NCBI RefSeq assembly: GCF_046630445.1
Contig: NC_092341.1
Location: 290,636,501 to 290,700,500 of the forward strand
Direction: 5' to 3'
Length of the DNA: 64,000 nucleotides
From: Rutidosis leptorrhynchoides
Lineage: Eukaryota; Streptophyta; Magnoliopsida; Asterales; Asteraceae
The position numbers were made by a program, and so were the translations under genes. This document shows, piece after piece, positions 36,825 to 49,129 of this stretch (the first letter of the stretch is position 1; each line of letters begins with the position of its first letter). A model generated the notes under the pieces. That model worked only from the letters and a program-made list of their open reading frames with translations. It ran no database searches and was not told where the DNA came from.

Positions 36825-37497
36825 TATATATATAATTATATATATTATAGAGAGTGTAAGAGATATATGGTGTGTGAAGGTGTGTATAAATCAGCAAAAA
36901 CTCGAGCTATTTATAGAACTTTTGGAATCCTGAAGCCCATGCGATCGCATGGGTTTTGTGTGTAGAAGTCATGCGATCGCATGGCCAGCTGTCTTAGCTG
37001 CCATGCCTTTGTTTTCTAGTTTGCTGACACTTTATTTAAATATATATATATATAATATATTTAATTTTATATAATTATACATATATTATATTATATTCTT
37101 GTGCATAGTTGACTTATAATTTTAGGTCCGTTGTCTCACGCGTTGATGCTCGGTTTATGTCTCTGTTCCGGATTTTCAAACGTCCTTTCGTACGCGTAGA
37201 TATCGTGTACTTTGCGTTTTACAATTTTTAATTTGCACAAAAAATTATTTTCCTTAACTCCCAAAATCCGCGCAAGTCTTTAACTCACTTTTAGTGGCAC
37301 TTTTGAGTGCATTATGGCTTTAGTGGCACTTTTCAGGCTTTAGTGAAACTTTTTCTTCAATTCTTTAATCTTCGTGCTTCGTCTTCACATTTATTTATTT
37401 AAACGATTAAAACTTAAAAATAGAATAATTACAACTAAAAACTTTACATATTGGGATGATATTGCGACTAAATATATGTTCATTTGGAGCACTATCA
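35525..37497 (-). repeat. 5' LTR of element T
   Basis: 1973 bp, about the same age-class as its partner judging by scattered substitutions; the length difference is mostly in the AT tract (about 36765-36840). Minus-strand TATA box at 36907-36916, perfect palindromes at 36938-36951 and 36970-36983. Confidence 0.93.
36938..36983 (-). promoter_or_regulatory. Palindrome pair upstream of TATA, T 5' LTR
   Basis: Two perfect copies of CATGCGATCGCATG with starts 32 bp apart. The minus-strand TATA box CTATAAATAG lies 21 bp further on. The position suggests a promoter element, for instance a pair of dimer-binding sites on the same helix face. Confidence 0.8.
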
Positions 37498-37502
37498 ATT
37501 CA

Positions 37503-38199
37503 CTATGGTGTAGCACTGCGTGATGTTACATTACTCGTTGTATGAGGCCAGAAGAATGTGTGTGATTGGTGGGTTATGGCCGTTGACTTGGTCCGCTAAC
37601 TTCACCTTGGGAGAAGTGTTATATCGGTATGGTATAACGTTATCGGGAAATGCGAGTACCGGTGGGGAATGGGAGTACCATTCCTGTGTTGAGATTTAGG
37701 AAGTGAGTCGCGTGTAGTTCAGATTCACAATGACACGTGTGGATGCGGTCATTCTATTGGAATAGTGACTCTCGTGTAGTTCGGATTCACTAGGGCGCGT
37801 GTAGTTCGGCCAATCCCGATTGTTGTTGCGGTGAAGGTAGTGAGTCGCGTGTGGTACGGATTCACTAAGGCGCGTGTAGTTTCAGCCAGCCTTCATGTGG
37901 TTAGTATTGAGAACTATTAGTTGTTTTATACGCCAATGGTGGGGTCGTGAGGACCATGTTGTGTGATTAGTGATGCGATAGCCGTGTTTCGCTCACATGT
38001 TGTTACGGGTGTGACAATAGTCGATTTTGTACACCTTGGGATTAGCGTTGCCATAGTCATTTTGGGCGCTATCGGTTTTAGCCGTTTGCTTATGATGTTA
38101 CGATAGTTGCGTATTGGTCGTATTACGCAATACAAGGGATGTTTAGTGATAAGTGTTATCCGTAAGGATTCGTTTAGTTCGGTCTTCATTGTTCAGGTT
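37503..38199 (+). other. Internal DNA of element B with GCGTGTAGTT minisatellite
   Basis: Contains several degenerate copies of a unit like GATTCACTAAGGCGCGTG + TAGTTTCGGCCA (37690-37900). The same unit occurs in B's own 3' LTR at 42600-42800. No coding frame recognised. Confidence 0.6.
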
Positions 38200-40643
38200 T
38201 GTAATGACCCGGCAAAAACGTCATTGGTGACGTCGTTAACTTAGGTCTCGTTACGTGGTCATAGTCCCTAAATGAGACGCGTTTGACCAAAATTATGTCG
38301 CATTCATTTGAAACGTGTATGACTTGCAAAGTTTTAAGTTACCAAACAATTCGACAAAGAGTTTAAGTTTATAAAAGTTATCAAGTATAAATGAAATAAC
38401 TTGCCACATAATATAAGTTGAAAAATTTTGAATGCTATCAATAGCATATGCATGTAATCATTTAAGTTTGAATCCAAAGGTGCTATCACTAGCGTATGCA
38501 TGTATGCTTGACCCCAAGCAAGTAATCAAAGTGTGCGGAAGCATGTATCAAGTAGCCACGTATGAACCTGAGAAACATATAGAAAACTGTCAACGAAAAA
38601 TGTTGGTGAAATCATAGGTGTATTTGTAAACGTTGTTTTTGAACCACAAGATTTTGTATTTCCATAACGTTGATTATCTAAATCATTTGCATTCCAAAGT
38701 TGTTATTCATTTGTGGAGCACCTAATTATCAAGACTTAACTATTCACGTACCCCGTTATCATAGTGTTAGAACCTACACTATATACTCAAAAATATATTT
38801 CATCTGCTAACGGTAGCGAACCGTCCGAATGAGGGCTTGTCAAGCCCATGTGATCACATAACATAAGTTCACGTTTACACCCTGCAAGTGTAACTAATGA
38901 TAATTGAATTGAGGCCTTTTTGTTCTAACTCGCACGTAGAATGTTTGTTTTCATACTTGTGTTCAAAGCATAAAAGTATAATACGTATATGTTTCTCATC
39001 CCATAGTTTAAAGAGTAAAAGTTGTTGAAAAGGTGGGACTATGATCTCACCTTGATTGCACGAAAGTAAATGTACTTCACAAAGTAACGTGTGCAAGAAC
39101 GAATGCTAGTCTTGACCTAAATAAATAAGTTGTATCAATTACTGGTTACGACACAAGGTCGGGCGAAATGTGTTCAATTAGTCCTATGGCTCGTTACGAC
39201 TCGATTATATAGCACGTGAGTCACGTTGTCAAGTTTCATGCAAGATATAAGTATAAACGCAAGTTAGAACGATTGCATAAGTGTTTGGTTAAGTTTGACT
39301 AAAAGTCAAACTTGGTCAAAGTCAAAGTCAACGGGGTCGGGTCGGGTTTCCGACCATTACACATAAAAACGTAGTCATATATAAGCATGTTGGCAAAATT
39401 TCATGTTAAACGGAGTTGCGAGTAAGCGGGAACGAAAGTGCAAAAATCAAAAATTGAGTTTGGTCAGGGGTTTTCTCGCTATAGCGAGATTTTGTGCACA
39501 CCAGGGCTCGCTATAGTGAGGCCCCTGGTTTCAGGTGCTGTTGCTGAATTTTCAAGTGCACGAACCAAGCTTCTTTCAAACACAACTAATGAACCGTAAA
39601 CATTCAAAACACGTATCTTATATCGTTGGAAAGGTAATTTAACGAGGAATACAACTAAACACATTTAATTAAACAAAAACATCATTTACAATAACCAAAA
39701 TCTCACCGAATGATCATTATTTAACGTTTCAAGCTCAAAAATGCAAATGGTGATTCGGGAATCCAATTTACACATACGATATGCCGTTTCGAAGGTAATT
39801 AAACATACATTGTAACTAAACACTTATCAACAACATCAACAAGCATTCAATGCATCAAAAGTTCGTTTTAAGTCTATCAAACCCTAACCAAAAATCATAA
39901 AATCAACAATCATGCTAACGAAGTTTTTCTAAATCAACCTACATACCAAAATGAAGCTAACGATGCTAGTAACACATTTAATACATGAACTTTAATATTT
40001 AAACAACATTTAATCATCCAAAACTCAAGATTAAACACACCCATTTCAAGTTCATGCTAGTTTATGCAAAATAACAAGATCGAGCAAATAAATCACATAT
40101 TCATGCTAGACTCGAGCCATAGACACTAACTAACACCATTTCAAGTATATAAAACGAATTTAGAGAAATATAGAGTTTTTAGAAACTTTACCCGAAGTAG
40201 TGAAATTGGTACCAAAACGTAGAGGATGAAGAGAGGATTCCAAAAGTATGATTTGTTTTGATGCTAGCTTCCTAATCCTGATTTAGATGATGAATTTGTG
40301 GAGAAGATGAAAAGGATTCAAATTTGGAAGTAATATGTGAAAGAAAAAGAGAAAAGAAATGAAATGAAAATGAATTGTGGGGAGGGGTGGGTTGACTAGT
40401 TGACCTAGTCACTAGTTTGCCCACTTAACAACTTTAGTCCCTCGAGTTTAAAAGCGGGTGCGTGAATAATTAACCAAACGAATTAATTTAAATACGCGAG
40501 AATAAACGGGAGATGTTATAATTGAATAACGGAAATATTAAGAACTTTAGTTAACGAAAGATACGAATTTAGATAACGAAAGATATTATCTAAAAAAAAG
40601 ACGGGCGTTAAAATAATTTAACGAAAAAATGCGGGATGTTACA
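38200..40643 (-). mobile_element. Solo LTR with perfect 5-bp TSD
   Basis: 2444 bp from TGTAATGACCCGG to GCGGGATGTTACA, flanked by AGGTT at 38195-38199 and 40644-40648. There is no internal region, so the element was reduced by LTR-LTR recombination. I infer minus orientation because the minus strand starts TGTAACATCCCGCATTTTTT, like other plant LTRs, but neither PBS nor PPT is left to prove it. It contains the palindrome pair at 39475-39520. Not the same family as LTRs B, M or T. Confidence 0.9.
39475..39520 (-). promoter_or_regulatory. Palindrome pair with different word, solo LTR
   Basis: CTCGCTATAGCGAG (39475-39488, perfect) and CTCGCTATAGTGAG (39507-39520), starts exactly 32 bp apart as in elements T, P and M2. 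The word shares only the frame C--GC-AT-GC--G with CATGCGATCGCATG. The spacer contains TTTTGTG, as in the other pairs. Confidence 0.65.
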
Positions 40644-40648
40644 AGGTT

Positions 40649-41097
40649 CTTGACCTTAGGTTGAGACTTGGTTGCTATTAGCATTGTACTTGGTAAGGGT
40701 ACGCTAAGGGATTGATATCTCGGTAAGAGATTGGTTGAGTTTTTCCCGATGAGAAGGATTGAGCGAGTTTTAGTGCTCGAATTTGCGGATTAGATAAATC
40801 CCCAGTGGCGATTATGTGATAAGGGTGATTCATTGAGAAAAATTTCCTAGAGAAGTTGGAAGAAAACATGATGATTCCGTAAATTCTAGGCGATTATAGT
40901 AGTTTTTGGATGTTGTGTGCGTTGCATGTCTCGAAGTGCGTGCACGTGTGTAATTGGTAAATGGATTAATCTTCGGGTTAATGAGAAATGTGGAGGAAGT
41001 CGGATTGGAACGATTGTTTGAGAACCATAGCGTGTAGGTTCGGATTGGTTGAGTGACTAGGATCACGAGGACGTGATCGAAATAAGTGGGGGAGAGT
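40649..41097 (+). other. 3' end of B's interior and PPT
   Basis: No coding frame recognised. It ends in AAGTGGGGGAGAG (41084-41096), a good polypurine tract directly before the 3' LTR. Confidence 0.75.
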
Positions 41098-42471
41098 TGT
41101 AAGACCCGTTTATTCGTACGACATATAAAGAATATATATATATGTGTATCGAGTATGTATATATGTTGCATGTACGTAAATAGAGTATGAGAGTGATCGA
41201 AGGGTTGTTATATGTGTTCTAAAGTGCATGTACATTGCAAGAATGAAGAATTTGAAGCGTGTACGAGAGGTAGGAGTCTAATACGCGAAAGGTGGCAAAG
41301 TGGCTGATGGGTCGCGGCGCGGAGGAATAAGTCGCGGCGCGACAATTCAAAGGATTCAGGATCAGGAGGCACGTCAAAACAACCATCAGACCATGCACAA
41401 TCTCGCGGTGCGAGGAAAGAGGGCCGCGGCGCGGCAATACTGGGTGACTGGTTCCGGATTTCGCAATTTTAAAGGGAAGTGGGGGCATTTTGGTCATTTC
41501 ACGTGTGTGCCAGATATGTGTCCATAAACCTCATCCACTCATCTCATTTTATTATTTTCTTTTCCTTTTTATTTTACCTTTTCTCTCAAAACATAAATAC
41601 TTCAAACCATTCAAAAGGGATTTTGGAAAGGAAGAAGCGGGATTCGATCGAGAGTGTAAGAGGCAACCTTGTTCCCCTCGTTCTTAGCTATGATTTGATA
41701 CTAGTGGTAAGTCTTCTATCCGAATTTCGTTCTTGTGATTCATGTTCATATTTTAGGGGTTTTTGATTGTGAGTTCATAATGAAACCCCATTAGTTGTTA
41801 ATGGAAGGTTAACACCAAGATTCGGGTTTATAAGTGATGAAGGCGGGTTTTGGGTTGAAAATGAATTTGGCCATGATTAGGACTTGAAATTGGGTTTAAT
41901 CACTAGGTTTAGTGATTTATGGAAGTGTTGGAACCCATTGTTGTGTATTTGAAAGACTAATTTTGAAATGAGTCAAAATTAGGGTTTATGGGTGATTTTG
42001 AGAATGATAAGTGTTTAACACTTGTGTTTGGGTTTAATTGGCGTATTAGGACCATTTTCACGTGTGTTAGTGATTATTGGTTAGTTTGGGCACGGTTTGT
42101 ACTTGAAAGTGCATTTGGGTCGAAATTGCACTAAGTGTCAATTGGGTTGGTTTGTAAGTTCACCCTAATTGTGTTGTTTGTATTGTGATAATGGAATAGG
42201 TACATTCCATTGACGTGTTGTGAATTTGTTCGGTTGCATTCATCAAGACGACAAGGTGAGTGTTAATATACTATGTGCATATGTATGTATATGATGGGTG
42301 CTGGTCGAGTGAAGTGATTCTCGGCTATAGAGCTCACTTCACATATAGGTGAAATTGATGGACTTGTGTATAGGTCCAATGGGCACGGTTGTGCGATTTG
42401 GTTGACCACCTTTGGCGAGGTGCACACTTCGTGTGTACGTTATCACATGGACTTGTGATGTGGAGTTATAT

Positions 42472-42598
42472 AATCCCGATGTAGTGGGATTGGTATTGCG
42501 TTGTGATTTGGATAACCCCGATGATGTGGGTTTATATAATCCCGATGGTGTGGGATTGGTATTGAGTTGCGGTTGAGTAACCCCGATGATGTGGGTTT
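42472..42598 (+). repeat. Four short hairpin repeats in B's LTR
   Basis: AATCCCGATGTAGTGGGATT (42472-42491), AACCCCGATGATGTGGGTTT (42514-42533), AATCCCGATGGTGTGGGATT (42538-42557) and AACCCCGATGATGTGGGTTT (42579-42598). Each has complementary arms (AATCCC/GGGATT or AACCC/GGGTT) around a GATG loop. The two arm types alternate, and changes in one arm are matched in the other, so the fold seems to be kept. Confidence 0.75.
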
Positions 42599-42846
42599 TG
42601 ATTTGGGAAGTGAATCACGTGTGGATGCGGATTCACGATGACGCGTGTAGTTTCGGTCATCTTATTGAGGTAGTGGTTTCGTGTGGTACGGATTCACTAA
42701 GGCTCGTGTAGTTTCGGCCAACCTCGATGTTGTGGTGGTAATGAAGATGGTAGTCTCGTGGTGCGGATTTACTAAGGCTCGTGTAGTTCGGCCAATCTTC
42801 ATCGGTATTGGGTTAAGGGGTTAACCTTGGGCGGTTTATGCTTTGT

Positions 42847-42946
<100 letters not shown>

Positions 42947-43551
42947 ACATATTGTTGTGATGTAGCTAACCCTTCGGGTGTAGCTTATTGGCGTTGTACT
43001 TATCGTCGTGGTGTACTTACCTTGTTGATATTATTAGCTTGTTGTATAGCGATCGTACGGTATGCTTAGAATAGCTTGCCTTATACTTGGATGCTCTGGT
43101 ATGTGCTATTTGATTATTATTGTGTGGCGTGTCCATTTTATGCATATATATGTATGTAGTATACTTTCACTCACTAAGCGTTAGCTTACCCTCTCGTTGT
43201 TGATATTTTTATAGGTTCGCATGATGGCGGCTCGGGTAAGCGTGGGGATTAGAGATCTTGGCTAGGTTGCTTTAGAAGATCTTGCTTTTGGACTCAATTT
43301 AGGATTGGGTAGCGTAGTCCCAATCAGCATGCTCAGTTTTGTATAAAAGTAACTAGTCGGGTCATAATGAGTATAACCCGGTTTATGATTTAGTTATGTA
43401 ATGTACGTTTTATTAAAAATCGTTAGACGTACTATGATAACAAATACGTTTTGGAAATTGTGTAATGGGACTTAAAGTGTTATTTAATGTATATTAAAAA
43501 GAATTTTTTTTTTATGGGCCGGTAATCGACGGGTTGGGTCGTTACATGTGC

Positions 43552-44523
43552 CTATTTATTCATTAGGCGCGATATGTTTAATAGTTTGGTAGAATTTGAT
43601 TGTTTTGATTTGCAATGTGTTGTTCAATGGTTGTTGGTGTCGTAGTCAATTTTATTTATGCAATAGGTTCTAAATCCATAGTGTTTCCAAAAGATCGTTG
43701 AATTTTCAATCCACCGACAACCAATTGTCTCTATATATTGTCTCTATATACTAACTTTCAAAGTGAACTTACTATTCACTTTAACAAACCCAAACACAAC
43801 CAACTAATACTATTGAACAAACCAACTTATGACAAATAGTAACCGAGATCTTCAATTGGCTAATAACTCCAAGACCGACATCCAACTAGCAATGCAAACC
43901 CGAAAATAACGGCTAACTCACAGATTATTCACAATCTGAATCGAAAATCACCCAAACTACACCCAACGAGATGGAATTAGTCAAAACTCGGACCACTTCT
44001 ACAACTCATTAAACTGTATTTAAGGTGAACAATCAATAGGTTGGAACTTCAAAAACAAATAAGCACGTGTACTTACGGATCAGCTAATTAAGATACTCTG
44101 GCTCACGAACCACGGGCAGGCCGGGCAAGCAACTCTCAAAAACTACGGCACTATACATACATTTTTGCATCTGCATTGCACAAAACTGTCTAGAGAGAAG
44201 GGTTTGAGTGGGTAGGGTAGAAAAAGTTAAAAACTTTTATGAAAAAACACCAAAATAGATAATACCCAAAAGAAAATTTTCAACCTTTTCGTAGTTTTTC
44301 ATCTTCTTTTTTTGTTTCTTGTTTGAGATCCAAGTTGCTGTTTTACACCCTGCTGTTTTTTTCTCAGTAAAAAAGGAGATTTGAGGAAATTTAAGATTTT
44401 TGGTTTAGGGTTTTTGCGAGATCATTATTTTTTTTTTATGTAATGTTGCATATAAATGTGTTATATTTTGATTCTGGAGATGAAATTTGAAGTTTTATAA
44501 GTTTTCGTCTGTGAATATTGCAA
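43552..44523. other. Upstream region and 5' UTR of the SERK gene
   Basis: Host DNA between element B and the SERK start. A TC-rich, leader-like stretch with TTTTTC and CTTGTTTGAGATCC words lies at 44280-44400. TACTATACATACA-type DNA near 44152 could serve as a TATA region, but I cannot fix the transcription start. Element B ends only about 980 bp before the start codon. Confidence 0.5.
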
Positions 44524-47500
44524 ATGGTGAAAGAATTTGAGATAAGGTTTTTGGTATGGTTGATGATGGTGGTTTTGGTGATTCATGTTAAGCTTATTTA
44601 TGCAAATGTGGAAGGTGAGATTTCGAATTTCATTATTTCATAATTTATATTTTTTTTGTCGATTTATAGAATTATGTAATGTATCGTTGAAATTGGGTAT
44701 TATTAGGCATTTTGGCTGCTAAATGTAGTAATAGATGTACAAAACACTCTGATTCAAGAATATGATCCATGTGTTATGATGATTGTCTATTGTCACAACT
44801 CACAAGTGTATGAACTATTATTAACTTTTATGGAAATGTAATGGTTGAAATTTGTTAGTTTGCCCAAATTTAGCTTCAAATGGTTAAATTAGTATAAAAA
44901 AATATTCAATTCTGTTATATTGCCATCTTCTGATGATAACATAATCACATACTACTTACTATGATGAATCCATTGATAATAATGTTGTGTGTTTCAGTTT
45001 TATAAGGCACTAGATGAATATATCATATGCCATTACTACAAGCTTTAGCAGTTAAAATTAGGCGATTAGATGTTTGACTTTAACGATAATTAGGTAATTA
45101 AACGTTTATCTCAATAATAATCTATGCAGGTGACGCTTTACATAGCTTGAGGACCAACTTAGAGGATCCTAATAGTGTGCTCCAGAGTTGGGATCCAACT
45201 CTTGTTAACCCATGCACATGGTTTCATGTTACATGTAATAACGAAAACAGTGTTATACGAGTGTAAGTCCATTTCGTTAATACCGTTTTCTTAAAATATA
45301 AACAGTTAGTTCATTTTTGACATCTGTTTTTTTCAGTGATTTAGGAAATGCGGCTCTTTCGGGTACTTTAGTCCCTCAGCTTGGTCTTTTGAAGAATTTG
45401 CAGTACTTGTAAGTCACGTTTTAAAATGTTGATACAACGGTTCACTTAACTCGTGACTTGTATTAATATTGTTATCTTTAGTTAAGAACGTTACGTGTTC
45501 ATGAGTCAAGAAAATGATGGATGATGTTTCTTGAAATTGTTATATGCAGAGAACTATACAGTAATAATCTAAGTGGCCCGATCCCGAGTGACCTTGGAAA
45601 CTTGACCAATTTAGTGAGTTTAGATCTGTATCTCAACAGTTTTTCTGGCCCGATTCCAGACACGCTCGGCAAGCTCTTAAAGTTGCGGTTTCTGTATGTA
45701 TACTTATTCACCTTGTTAGATCTCTATCTCAACATTTAGTTTGTGCTAAATTTTTTTAACTTTTTCTTTTATGAATAGCCGGCTTAACAATAACAGCTTG
45801 GATGGTCCAATTCCGATGTCGTTGACTAATATTACGTCTTTGCAAGTGCTGTGAGTCTTTCACTCTCTGTATTATAACTGCTGATTTAAATTTGCAAAAT
45901 TAAAGTTGGTGTGCCACAAATTTTCTAATTGAATGACTTTTAACCGACGTTTTAGGGATCTGTCAAACAATCGTCTCTCTGGAACAGTTCCAGATAGTGG
46001 CTCATTCTCACTTTTCACACCAATCAGGTTTGATAAATAGCCTCATCAATCTCGGGTCCCACTTCAAAATATTAACGACTGCTTGTGTAATTCCCCGATT
46101 TTCAGTTTTGCTAATAACCTGGGTTTATGTGGACCCGTTACTGGACGCCCTTGTCCTGGATCTCCTCCGTTTTCTCCACCTCCACCTTTTGTGCAACCGC
46201 CACCAATTGCTGCACCAGGTGATTGCATTCGATATTTGCCTCTGATATATATGTTTAATATTCCTTATTTTTTTCAGAAGTTAGTTGTATTCTGTTAACG
46301 TAAGTACTGAAGATATTTGCATTTATTTTCAGAAGTTAAAAGTGCGACCGGAGCCATAGCGGGAGGGGTTGCCCTTGGGGCGGCATTGTTATTTGCGGCC
46401 CCCGCCATTGCCTTTGCATGGTGGCGACGCCGAAAGCCTCAAGAATTTTTCTTTGATGTACCAGGTTAGTCGTTTGGTTTGCATACGTATAGCTGGTACG
46501 ATGAGCTGTTCAGGTTGGCGGGCCCTGTCTGGTTGACCCGAAACGCTGTCTTCCAAAATCTGTTTTAAAATAATTCATTGCAAATAATTTATAAAAATTG
46601 TATAATTTCAACATCAATTTATTAAGTTGGATGGTTTGACACATTAATAATACACCTTGTGCAACTTTGACCCATTTGGCCCACTGTGTACTTACTTTAT
46701 TTTACTTGTTTCTCGTTAGAGATGCAACATTACCAAATTCGACCCACTTCCATAGTAAGTGGGTTGAAATTGCTACTTATATAAATATTTGTACGCATAT
46801 GATCTGCTAATGCTTTCACCTTCTAGTAGTGATGTTAAACGTTCTTATTGCAGCTGAAGAAGATCCCGAAGTTCATCTAGGACAACTTAAAAGATTTTCC
46901 TTACGAGAATTACAAGTTGCAACCGACAGTTTTAGCAATAAACACATATTGGGTAGAGGTGGATTCGGTAAAGTCTATAAAGGACGATTAGCTGACGGGT
47001 CGTTGGTGGCGGTAAAACGTTTAAAAGAAGAACGTACTCCCGGTGGTGAACTTCAGTTTCAAACGGAAGTCGAGATGATTAGCATGGCTGTTCATCGAAA
47101 TCTCCTTCGTTTAAGAGGGTTTTGTATGACACCCACAGAAAGATTACTCGTTTACCCTTACATGGCCAATGGAAGCGTCGCATCGTGTTTGAGAGGTAAG
47201 GGTATTATCGTCATTTTTTCTTATTCCTGTTATTATATTTATGTATTTATATTTATATATTATATATTATTTTAAATTGTTTGTGTATTCATAGAACGAC
47301 CACCGAACGAGCCGCCATTGGATTGGCCTACTCGTAAGCGAATTGCGTTAGGGTCAGCGAGAGGACTTTCGTATTTGCATGATCATTGTGACCCAAAGAT
47401 TATTCATCGTGACGTTAAAGCTGCTAATATTTTGTTGGATGAGGAGTTTGAGGCTGTTGTTGGAGATTTCGGTTTGGCTAAACTAATGGACTACAAAGAT

Positions 47501-48406
47501 ACACATGTTACTACTGCTGTTCGTGGGACGATTGGGCATATTGCTCCTGAGTATCTCTCAACTGGCAAATCGTCAGAAAAAACCGATGTTTTCGGGTACG
47601 GGATCATGCTTTTGGAACTCATTACTGGTCAAAGGGCATTTGACCTTGCTCGACTTGCTAACGATGATGACGTCATGTTACTTGATTGGGTATGCATTTC
47701 TCAACTTTGTATGGCTTCAAGTGTGCATTATGAACAGCTTTGCAGAACTTGGAATTACTTGACGAGTACTCGGGTTTTACTGCTCGGGGAGTACTAGGAT
47801 AGTACCCGGTCAAACTAGTCAAACTCAGTCAAACTTGGCCAAAACTTGGGATTACTTGGAAAATTGGGCAAAACTCGACAAAACACGGGATTGCTCGGAA
47901 AATCGGTCAAAATTGGTCAAAGTCAAACTTAGTCAACATCCGAGTACTCCCTAATTATGAAAGTAGCAGTGATTTTTGCAGTGATTTTACATTTATCCGA
48001 GCAGTGATTTTTGCAACCTTAATTATGAAGTCATTAGGTGGGTAATTTTACATTTATCTCAATAATGAGTTTTCTTGGTATTTTGCTTAAGGTGAAAGGA
48101 CTACTAAAAGAGAAGAAACTGGAGATGCTGGTGGACCCCGATTTAGAAACGAACTATGTAGCAACGGAGGTGGAGCAGCTAATTCAGGTGGCTTTGTTAT
48201 GTACCCAAGGCTCCCCGATGGACCGACCAAAAATGTCGGATGTAGTTAGAATGTTAGAAGGTGACGGGTTGGCGGAACGATGGGACGAGTGGCAGAAAGG
48301 GGAGGTTATTCGCAATGAACTTGACCTAAATCCACTTCCTAACTCTGATTGGATTCTTGATTCAACCGATAACCTTCATGCAGTAGAATTATCGGGGCCC
48401 AGGTGA
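44524..48406 (+). CDS. SERK: SERK-type LRR receptor-like kinase (co-receptor), 11 exons
   Basis: Coding exons: 44524-44614, 45130-45262, 45337-45408, 45550-45693, 45779-45850, 45956-46027, 46106-46218, 46333-46464, 46854-47195, 47295-47689, 48092-48406. All junctions are GT-AG and the total is 1881 nt (626 residues), the usual SERK length and exon pattern. Domains: signal peptide (1 to about 28), leucine-zipper-like N cap with CTWFHVTC, about five LRRs, the Ser-Pro-Pro segment ([14 protein letters not shown]) that defines SERKs, one membrane helix (about 239-262), then a kinase with GRGGFGKV, Lys331, HRD 428-430, DFG 448-450 and the SERK C-terminus ending HAVELSGPR. The RD motif and full catalytic set imply an active Ser/Thr kinase. 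Known SERKs are plasma-membrane co-receptors for brassinosteroid, immune and developmental receptors. SERK1/2 versus BAK1 subtype is not decided here, though the C-terminus looks SERK1/2-like. Confidence 0.97.
47750..47990. repeat. Dispersed repeat in SERK intron 10
   Basis: A block rich in GAGTACTCGG, GGTCAAACT and AAAATCGGTCAAAATTGG words sits in the 402-bp last intron. A related block occurs at about 49130-49800 downstream of the gene. Probably a short non-autonomous transposon; no clear ends. The splice sites on both sides are intact, so it seems tolerated. Confidence 0.6.
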
Positions 48407-48665
48407 TGAAGATAATCAAGAAATGATTTGTTTTTGTTTAAAAGGGTTCCTGTTATTCTATTGTATTTGGCCATATGTAGTGTAACTAGAAATTTGTGAT
48501 ACCTTTTCAATCTTAATGTCATTGTTTAGTTTGTGCATATGGGTTTTGGATTATGAAACCGGATATGGTTTCCATAGGATGCTTCAAACCTGGAATGTGC
48601 ATCGTGAAACCTTATATGGGTTGACCCAGAATTACTCACCAGATTGCAATCGAATTTCAAATTGA

Positions 48666-48922
48666 TAATCTATCCGTCCCTAATTTATTGTCTGGTATAT
48701 TTCATTTTCGAATATTCTAAATTAATTGTCTACTTTCATAAATAGTAAAAAAAAAATAAGAAGATAAAGTTCTATTATACTCTAATGTACATGTACATGA
48801 TTAAAGAACAAAAAATAAGGGTAAAAGTGAATAATAAAAAGAAAGTATAAAGTATAGTACTTTTATGAGTAACATTTTTGTGTTTTTTGTCCGGTGACAA
48901 TAAATATGGGACGGAAGGAGTA
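48666..48922. mobile_element. Stowaway-like MITE (about 257 bp)
   Basis: The right end GGGACGGAAGGAGTA matches the familiar TACTCCCTCCGTCCC terminus of plant Stowaway elements. The left end TAATCTATCCGTCCC is a decayed copy (12 of 15 match), and both continue into AATTTATTGTC-like sequence. Length and AT content fit. It lies about 260 bp after the SERK stop codon. Confidence 0.75.
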
Positions 48923-49129
48923 TTTTATCAAAAATCAAGATGAGAATACTATGGAATATGGATAGTTAACCTCCCGAAAATGTAAATGTTTTGGAACATT
49001 TTGCTCTGATTGTTGCAATGACTTTTTGTTTACCTACAGCTAATTTGAATAAACCATCTAAAAAGGGGTTGGGGATTAATTTTTTTCTTGACGATAGAGA
49101 AACGTGTCTTTCTCTCCGGGTGAAGGAAT

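Larger units (their letters stand above)
29331..37497 (-). mobile_element. Element T: non-autonomous, tRNA-Asp-primed (Tat/Athila-like) LTR element
   Basis: Complete 8167-bp element. LTRs 29331-31261 and 35525-37497 (plus-strand ends TGATGTGTG and GAGCACTATCA), TSD ATTCA at 29326-29330 and 37498-37502. It reads on the minus strand: next to the higher LTR lies the PBS at 35499-35516, and next to the lower LTR the block GTGTGGAGATATT (PPT position). The 4.26-kb internal region has one broken ORF with a CX2CX3HX4C zinc knuckle and no pol. The primer and the knuckle type fit the Athila/Tat branch. Confidence 0.92.

Noticed and set aside
42420-42800. CRISPR-like regular repeats
   Set aside because: Degenerate minisatellite units without constant repeats or unique spacers, inside a plant LTR.
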